A DNA stretch of 64,000 bases, from the NCBI GenBank assembly GCA_045656705.1, contig JAZORR010000047.1, positions 8,596-72,595 on the forward strand, given 5' to 3'. This DNA is from RGIG4576 sp045656705. GTDB lineage: Bacteria > Bacteroidota > Bacteroidia > Bacteroidales > Muribaculaceae. Shown in pieces: positions 61,588-64,000 of the stretch. Within the stretch, counting starts at the first letter, position 1. The number at the start of each line of letters is the position of its first letter. Made by a program: the position numbers and the translations under genes. Below the pieces are notes generated by a model that saw only the letters and a list, made by a program, of their open reading frames with translations, searched no databases and had not been told where the DNA came from.

Positions 61588-62268
61588 ATGATTGAATATT
61601 TAGATCAAATAGACAAAGAATTACTTTTATATCTTAACAGCATACATTCTCCATATTTCGACACCCTAATGTGGTACATATCAAAAACTGCTACATGGTC
61701 GCTGATGATGCTCGTGCTGATGTATATATTATTCAAAGAAAATTGGAGAAAGGCCATTATTATAGTAATAGCAATAGCACTCACCATTCTAATAGCCGAC
61801 CAAATAGCTTCAGGCATTTTGAAAGGAGCAGTTGAGCGTTTCCGTCCATCAAGGAATCCTGAGATATGCGATTTAGTGCACTTAGTAAGAGGTTATAAAG
61901 GAGGATTATATGGATTTGTATCAAGTCATGCAGCCAATACCATAGGTGTGGCTACCCTATTATCTCTGTTATTCAAAAATAGAATACTTACTATTACACT
62001 ATTTTCGTGGGCAATTATAGTGGCATATAGTCGCATATATTTAGGAGTACATTACCCTGGAGATATATTGGGTGGGATGTGCGTAGGGACTTTCAGTGGA
62101 CTCTTTGTTTATTATCTTTACAATCGTACCAAAAACAATTCAAAAGTAAATAAAAAATTCATTTTCTCACATTTTACAGAAAAAAACGCAAAAATATTAA
62201 TCATCGCAATTTTGAGCAATCTCCTTATTACTGTGGGAGTTTCAGCGATTTTATGTTTTGTAGCATAA
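61588..62268 (+). CDS. PAP2 family membrane phosphatase
   Basis: A 226-residue integral membrane phosphatase with about five or six hydrophobic segments. The three PAP2 motifs are present: KGAVERFRP, YGFVSSHAAN with the SxxH core, and SRIYLGVHYPGD with its Arg and nucleophile-assisting His. Likely substrates are phosphatidic acid, phosphatidylglycerol phosphate, undecaprenyl pyrophosphate or lipid A phosphates; the sequence does not say which. The open frame starts at a TTG (61579); the ATG at 61588 (MIEYLDQIDKELL) is preferred. Monocistronic. Confidence 0.9.
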   Translation: MIEYLDQIDKELLLYLNSIHSPYFDTLMWYISKTATWSLMMLVLMYILFKENWRKAIIIVIAIALTILIADQIASGILKGAVERFRPSRNPEICDLVHLVRGYKGGLYGFVSSHAANTIGVATLLSLLFKNRILTITLFSWAIIVAYSRIYLGVHYPGDILGGMCVGTFSGLFVYYLYNRTKNNSKVNKKFIFSHFTEKNAKILIIAILSNLLITVGVSAILCFVA

Positions 62269-62360
62269 AAAAAAGTTCATTTTTTATTTGGAAGATATAT
62301 AAAATTTGTTGTAAATTTATCCAAAAATAATAGTATTAACAATCTAAAACTATATTTATT

Positions 62361-62618
62361 ATGCCTAAGACTATAACATTTAATGAACTACGCCGTATCA
62401 AGGATAGTTTACCTGACGGCTCAATGCACCAAATTGCAGATAAATTGAATTTGACAGTTCAAACAGTGAGAAATTATTTTGGTGGTTCAGATTACGAGTA
62501 TGGTAACAATTGTGGTCTTCACATTGAACCAGGGCCTGATGGAGGTTATGTAATTTTGGACGACACACTTATTTTGGATATGGCTCTTGAAATGCTTGAG
62601 CAAAAAAATAAGGAGTAA
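62361..62618 (+). CDS. Small putative DNA-binding protein
   Basis: An 85-residue protein. Residues about 8-40 look like a helix-turn-helix: FNELRRIKDSLPDGSMHQIA, then a turn, then NLTVQTVRNYFGG as recognition helix. A GPDGGYVILDDTLILD beta hairpin follows and a short helix ends the protein. It resembles small conserved Bacteroidales proteins without a name. DNA binding is inferred from the helix pattern only. It is monocistronic, between the PAP2 and Usp genes, with a strong terminator. No exact -7 box was found upstream. Confidence 0.72.
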   Translation: MPKTITFNELRRIKDSLPDGSMHQIADKLNLTVQTVRNYFGGSDYEYGNNCGLHIEPGPDGGYVILDDTLILDMALEMLEQKNKE

Positions 62619-62643
62619 AAAACAAAGCATACAAAAAAGAAAG

Positions 62644-62685
62644 GTCTAAAACAACGTGTAATTCGTTATGTTTTAGACTTTTTTT
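62644..62685 (+). terminator. Terminator of the small HTH gene
   Basis: Stem GTCTAAAACA / TGTTTTAGAC with an inner AACG / CGTT pair, followed by seven T. Confidence 0.88.
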
Positions 62686-62689
62686 GTAA

Positions 62690-62697
62690 TATATTTG
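62690..62697 (+). promoter_or_regulatory. -7 promoter box for the Usp fusion gene
   Basis: TATATTTG, 58 bases before the ATG and directly after the preceding terminator. Confidence 0.5.
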
Positions 62698-62755
62698 TTT
62701 AATCATAATACCGATAATTTATAGATACTACCCTACATTTAATACTAATGCCTAT

Positions 62756-63844
62756 ATGAAAAAAGATGATAGACTCATAACAGTGGCCATACACACCTAT
62801 GCCAAAGCTCTTATTCTCAAAACAATGCTTGAGAATGAAGGAATTTCTGTGGTAATAAACAATGTAAATCTCATTCAACCCGTAGTATCATCGGGTGTAA
62901 GAGTAAGAATTAAAGAAAGAGATTTACCTCTTGCTTTGAAAATTATCGAACAAATGAACGAAGATGAGGGTGAAAAGGAATCAGAACATCCTTTGGTTCT
63001 GATTCCAATAGATTTCTCGGATTATTCGCTAAAAGCATGTCAAATAGGATTTGATTTCGCTAAACAAATGGGTGGCAATGTGACTATTTTACATTCATAC
63101 GAAGGACTATCCTATGTTGAGGCTATGATGCCTTTTTCCAACGAAGAACACGATCATAAACATATGGAATCAAAGTCAAATAAAAAGATGAGAGACTTTG
63201 AACTTTCACTGAAAGATAAAATAGCAACAGGTGAACTGCCAAATGTAAAATATAAGTGTATAGTAGAAGAAGGTGTACCAGAGGTCTCTATTATCGAATG
63301 CGCAATAAGAGAATGTGCATCACTTATTGTTATGGGCACACGAGGAAAAAGCAAAAAAGAAGAGGAATTAATAGGTAGTGTTACAGCAGAAGTTCTTGAT
63401 GAAGGTAATTTCCCAGTTTTCTCAGTACCGGAAGGTATGGAAACGCAAAAAATATCCGAACTGAAGGATGTGGCATTTTTCAGTAATTTCATCCAACAAG
63501 ATTTATTATCATTTGACATTTTTGCACGATTATTTCAAGGTAGAAAACTTAATATTACTATCATTCCAATCGAAGCAAAAAAGCAAGATGAAAACACTAT
63601 AAAATATCTGGCTCAATTGGTACAATATTGTCAAACACACTATCCTGATTTTGATTTTAAAACAGAAATTTTATCACACGATAATTACATACAAGATTTT
63701 GATGAATATGTAAAAGAACAAAACATTGATTTGATGCTAATACCTAATAAGAAAAGAAACATATTTGCAAGACTATTCACTCCAAGCGTAGCACATAGAA
63801 TGGTATTTCACTCAGACGTGCCACTATTAGTGGTTCCTGTGTAA
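62756..63844 (+). CDS. DUF2007-Usp-Usp fusion protein
   Basis: A 362-residue protein in three parts. Residues 1-68 are a DUF2007-type domain (VAIHTYAKALILKTMLENEG and GVRVRIKERDLPLALKII). Residues 78-220 form a universal-stress-protein domain starting VLIPIDFSDYS and containing the ATP-binding pattern GTRG, nine residues, GS. Residues about 230-362 form a second Usp-like domain ending FHSDVPLLVVPV, in which the glycine motif is absent. Tandem Usp proteins often sense nucleotides under stress; the added DUF2007 is uncommon and suggests a signalling role. No signal peptide. It is monocistronic. Confidence 0.82.
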   Translation: MKKDDRLITVAIHTYAKALILKTMLENEGISVVINNVNLIQPVVSSGVRVRIKERDLPLALKIIEQMNEDEGEKESEHPLVLIPIDFSDYSLKACQIGFDFAKQMGGNVTILHSYEGLSYVEAMMPFSNEEHDHKHMESKSNKKMRDFELSLKDKIATGELPNVKYKCIVEEGVPEVSIIECAIRECASLIVMGTRGKSKKEEELIGSVTAEVLDEGNFPVFSVPEGMETQKISELKDVAFFSNFIQQDLLSFDIFARLFQGRKLNITIIPIEAKKQDENTIKYLAQLVQYCQTHYPDFDFKTEILSHDNYIQDFDEYVKEQNIDLMLIPNKKRNIFARLFTPSVAHRMVFHSDVPLLVVPV

Positions 63845-64000
63845 TATATCTGTTTTTTCAGGCAAGGTGGACAAAAAGTAGGATAAAAACGCTGTAATTA
63901 ATTGAAATTCATATCTTTGTGTAGATTTTCATTGATATGGTAAAAAAAATGCTTTTTTTGTGGCTCGCACAACGTCGTTAGAAACGGCTTGAGAAGCCGA
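63845..64000 (+). other. Right-edge non-coding region with a promoter and start of a structured transcript
   Basis: A TATCTTTG box lies at 63912-63919. The sequence after it encodes no convincing protein: the ATG at 63937 reaches a TAG after 14 codons. It ends in two small hairpins, CGTT-AGA-AACG and CGGCTT-GAG-AAGCCG, the second ending at the window edge. It may be a leader or a small RNA that continues beyond the window. Confidence 0.4.
63912..63919 (+). promoter_or_regulatory. -7 promoter box at the right edge
   Basis: TATCTTTG matches TAnnTTTG. The gene it serves is outside the window or is the structured RNA noted above. Confidence 0.55.

Noticed and set aside
1..64000. CRISPR arrays, tRNA or rRNA genes, prophage or defence islands
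   Set aside because: No regularly spaced repeats, cloverleaf sequences, rRNA motifs, integrases, nuclease-helicase pairs or toxin-antitoxin pairs were recognised by reading.

Overview
The window is a contiguous 64 kb stretch of chromosome from a low-GC member of the Bacteroidales. Several signs agree on this: about two dozen candidate promoters of the Bacteroidetes sigma-ABfr type (-7 box TAnnTTTG), a serine palmitoyltransferase gene, a sodium-pumping methylmalonyl-CoA decarboxylase operon, DUF4290, PorT-like and LysM/PBP proteins, BspA-type leucine-rich repeats, and a Prevotella/Muribaculaceae-style C-terminal tail on a secreted protein. I cannot fix the genus; Prevotellaceae or Muribaculaceae fit best. 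I recognised no rRNA, tRNA, CRISPR array, prophage, insertion sequence or transposase. Most of the window is core genome.

Layout. 0-4 kb: the tail of an unknown gene, a transmembrane Ser/Thr kinase fused to extracytoplasmic leucine-rich repeats, and dnaK. 4-9 kb: an operon for propionate formation and Na+ export (mce, mmdA, an exported lamin-tail/OadG-like subunit, the biotin carrier, the beta subunit). 9-19 kb: two small unknown proteins, rarA, an etfB-etfA-acyl-CoA dehydrogenase operon, a lone Wza-like lipoprotein, a uracil-DNA glycosylase-family protein, a DedA protein and rpe, closed by a perfect 30-bp palindrome. 18.5-20 kb: a 5'-truncated cohesin-like/dockerin protein. 20-31 kb: an ABC-F ATPase with a Dabb protein, spt, then uvrB-ygiQ-S9 peptidase, a CvfB-like RNA-binding protein and yraN.

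31-42 kb is mostly on the minus strand: fur-purA-DUF1015, galM with a nucleotidyltransferase, and lysE-CBM9-dnaE-trxA. 42-48 kb holds an unknown secreted protein, proS, and a tsaB-DUF4290-rimM-acidic protein-ompA operon. 48-56.6 kb is on the plus strand: yicC-gmk-nadD-DUF5063-apeB, a phosphohexomutase, and a LysM/periplasmic-binding-fold protein coupled by ATGA overlap to a PorT-like barrel. 56.6-64 kb: lepA, an exported aldo/keto reductase paired with a polyferredoxin membrane protein, a PAP2 phosphatase, a small HTH protein, a DUF2007-Usp-Usp fusion, and the start of an unidentified transcript at the right edge.

The least ordinary items are the receptor-like kinase with an octamer G tract in its leader, the Tat-lipoprotein aldo/keto reductase with its six-motif polyferredoxin partner, the decapitated cohesin/dockerin gene, the LysM-PBP/PorT pair, and an inverted repeat that covers the rarA core promoter just before its start codon. 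I found no clearly new defence or mobile system. Promoters and terminators were called by eye; protein identities come from motif and family recognition without database searches.
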